The notes beneath the pieces are model-generated. The model had not been told where the DNA came from, ran no database searches, and saw only the letters and a list, made by a program, of their open reading frames with translations. A stretch of DNA of 64,000 nt, taken from assembly GCF_017497975.1 (NCBI RefSeq), contig NZ_JAGDEL010000025.1, positions 1 through 64,000 on the forward strand, written 5' to 3'. Positions 63,264 to 64,000 of this stretch are shown here, in pieces. The stretch's first letter is position 1; each line of letters starts with the position of its first letter. The translations under genes were made by a program, and so were the position numbers. Source of the stretch: Metabacillus bambusae. GTDB lineage: Bacteria; Bacillota; Bacilli; Bacillales; Bacillaceae.

Positions 63264-64000
63264 GTTGGAGGAAGATTTGGATTTTAACAATAATGTTCAT
63301 TCTTTTATCAGGATGTGGAAGGGTAAAAGAAATTCATAACCAAGCATATGCAGTTGGAATGGGAATTGACTATGTGGATAATGAGTACCATGTTGTCATT
63401 CAATTTCTGGATTTTAGTAATGTTGCAAAAACAGATCAAGGGAAAAGTTCAGATCAAGTACCTGTGTGGATAACAAAGGGGAAAGGAAAAACAATTGAAA
63501 CAGCGTTATCAGGTATCTATCAAACAATTCAAATGAGAGTGAATTTTGAACAGTTAAATTTAATTATTTTTGGAGAAGGGTTGATCACATCTAAACAGCT
63601 TTATGAGGCATTCCAATCATTAACTTCTAACTTTACTGTTCGTTTAACAGCATGGACATATGGGACACAAGAGAAATTTGATGACATCTTTACATCTTCG
63701 GTGATATTTGATTATCCATTTTCTTATTCGAGATTGAACCAGCCTAATGAAGGAAATCAACAGAGTTCAACGATTCCAGCAATAACATTACGAGATTTTG
63801 TATGGAGATTAAATGAAAAAACAATAACGACCATCGTCCCATCAGTCTCACTTAACGAACAACATATATTTAAAGAGAGTAAGCCAATAAAAGCTGCGGT
63901 TATCAATGGTGCATACATATTAAACGATAAAACGTATAAAGGCTGGTTATCCACCTCAGATCTACGTGGCTTTATTTGGACAAATGATGAGTCAATAAGA
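63260..64000 (+). CDS. germinant receptor C subunit lipoprotein (GerAC family), truncated by the window end
   Basis: The first 247 residues of a Ger(x)C lipoprotein. The signal peptide ends in LLSGC (Cys19), followed by GRVKEIHNQAYAVGMGIDY, the family's conserved start, and MRVNFEQLNLIIFGEGL. It starts inside the gerAA-like stop codon (ATGA). The remaining third lies beyond the window. Confidence 0.92.
   Translation, partial: MSWRKIWILTIMFILLSGCGRVKEIHNQAYAVGMGIDYVDNEYHVVIQFLDFSNVAKTDQGKSSDQVPVWITKGKGKTIETALSGIYQTIQMRVNFEQLNLIIFGEGLITSKQLYEAFQSLTSNFTVRLTAWTYGTQEKFDDIFTSSVIFDYPFSYSRLNQPNEGNQQSSTIPAITLRDFVWRLNEKTITTIVPSVSLNEQHIFKESKPIKAAVINGAYILNDKTYKGWLSTSDLRGFIWTNDESIR

Noticed and set aside
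1-64000. CRISPR arrays, tRNA or rRNA genes, prophage or autonomous IS
   Set aside because: No regularly spaced short direct repeats, no tRNA cloverleaf or CCA-ended candidates noticed, no rRNA-like blocks, no transposase, integrase or phage structural genes.

Overview
The window looks like chromosomal DNA of a low-GC, endospore-forming Bacillaceae (Bacillus sensu lato). Pointers are AT-rich DNA, strong AGGAGG-type ribosome binding sites with frequent GTG/TTG starts, a gerA-type germinant receptor operon, a guanine riboswitch, a T-box leader and LexA (DinR) boxes. Gene order follows, with additions, the yqiK-bkd-yqiW-artPQM-yqjA-to-yqjX block of Bacillus subtilis. No rRNA, tRNA, CRISPR array, prophage or autonomous transposon was seen.

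Layout. 0.3-3.1 kb: a FabH-type ketoacyl-ACP synthase, a YycC miniprotein, a glycerophosphodiester phosphodiesterase and a DUF2627 membrane protein. 3.4-14.3 kb: the sigma-54-dependent bkd locus, consisting of the activator BkdR, a canonical -24/-12 promoter, then ptb, bcd, buk, lpdV, bkdAA, bkdAB and bkdB, which turn branched-chain amino acids into branched acyl-CoAs. 14.7-20.2 kb: methylmalonyl-CoA mutase (mutA, mutB), its GTPase chaperone meaB and bacilliredoxin brxB. 20.6-24.7 kb: an arginine-type ABC importer (artPQM), YqjA, an L,D-transpeptidase and the stressosome miniprotein Prli42. 24.9-28.0 kb: methylmalonyl-CoA epimerase, an acyl-CoA carboxylase beta subunit and an M20 peptidase behind a candidate cre site. 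28-36 kb: a CAP-domain lipoprotein, a SEDS protein, a transglutaminase-fold protein, an effector-binding protein, an unrecognised large membrane protein, a riboswitch-controlled NCS2 purine permease with an apparent frameshift, and a CheW-like protein. 36-46.8 kb: DNA polymerase IV, 6-phosphogluconate dehydrogenase and glucose-6-phosphate dehydrogenase (oxidative pentose phosphate pathway), RNase Z, NamA and an M20 amidohydrolase. 46.9-57.3 kb: a hotdog dehydratase, a PAS histidine kinase, T-box-controlled proI, a metallo-beta-lactamase-fold hydrolase, a short-chain dehydrogenase and a 1408-residue TPR/C39 protein. 57.4-64 kb: YqzH, SOS-controlled Y-family polymerase YqjW, an SGNH hydrolase, a YolD-like protein, a CDGSH protein and a germinant receptor operon cut by the window end.

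How the genes work together. Val/Ile/Leu are deaminated by Bcd and oxidised by the Bkd complex to branched acyl-CoAs. These can prime branched fatty acids (FabH), yield ATP through Ptb-Buk, or flow via propionyl-CoA, carboxylase, epimerase and mutase to succinyl-CoA. The methylmalonyl pathway is split between two operons here.

The most unusual non-genic content is a set of small mobile repeats. Six copies of a roughly 145-220 bp MITE-like family occur, four of them flanked by 8-bp direct repeats that read as target-site duplications; one lies inside the bkd operon. A second repeat shows compensatory base changes between two copies, implying a selected hairpin. No single cluster reads convincingly as a new defence or biosynthetic system. 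The best candidates for unexplored biology are the TPR/C39 protein, the 559-residue membrane protein, and the MITE family.
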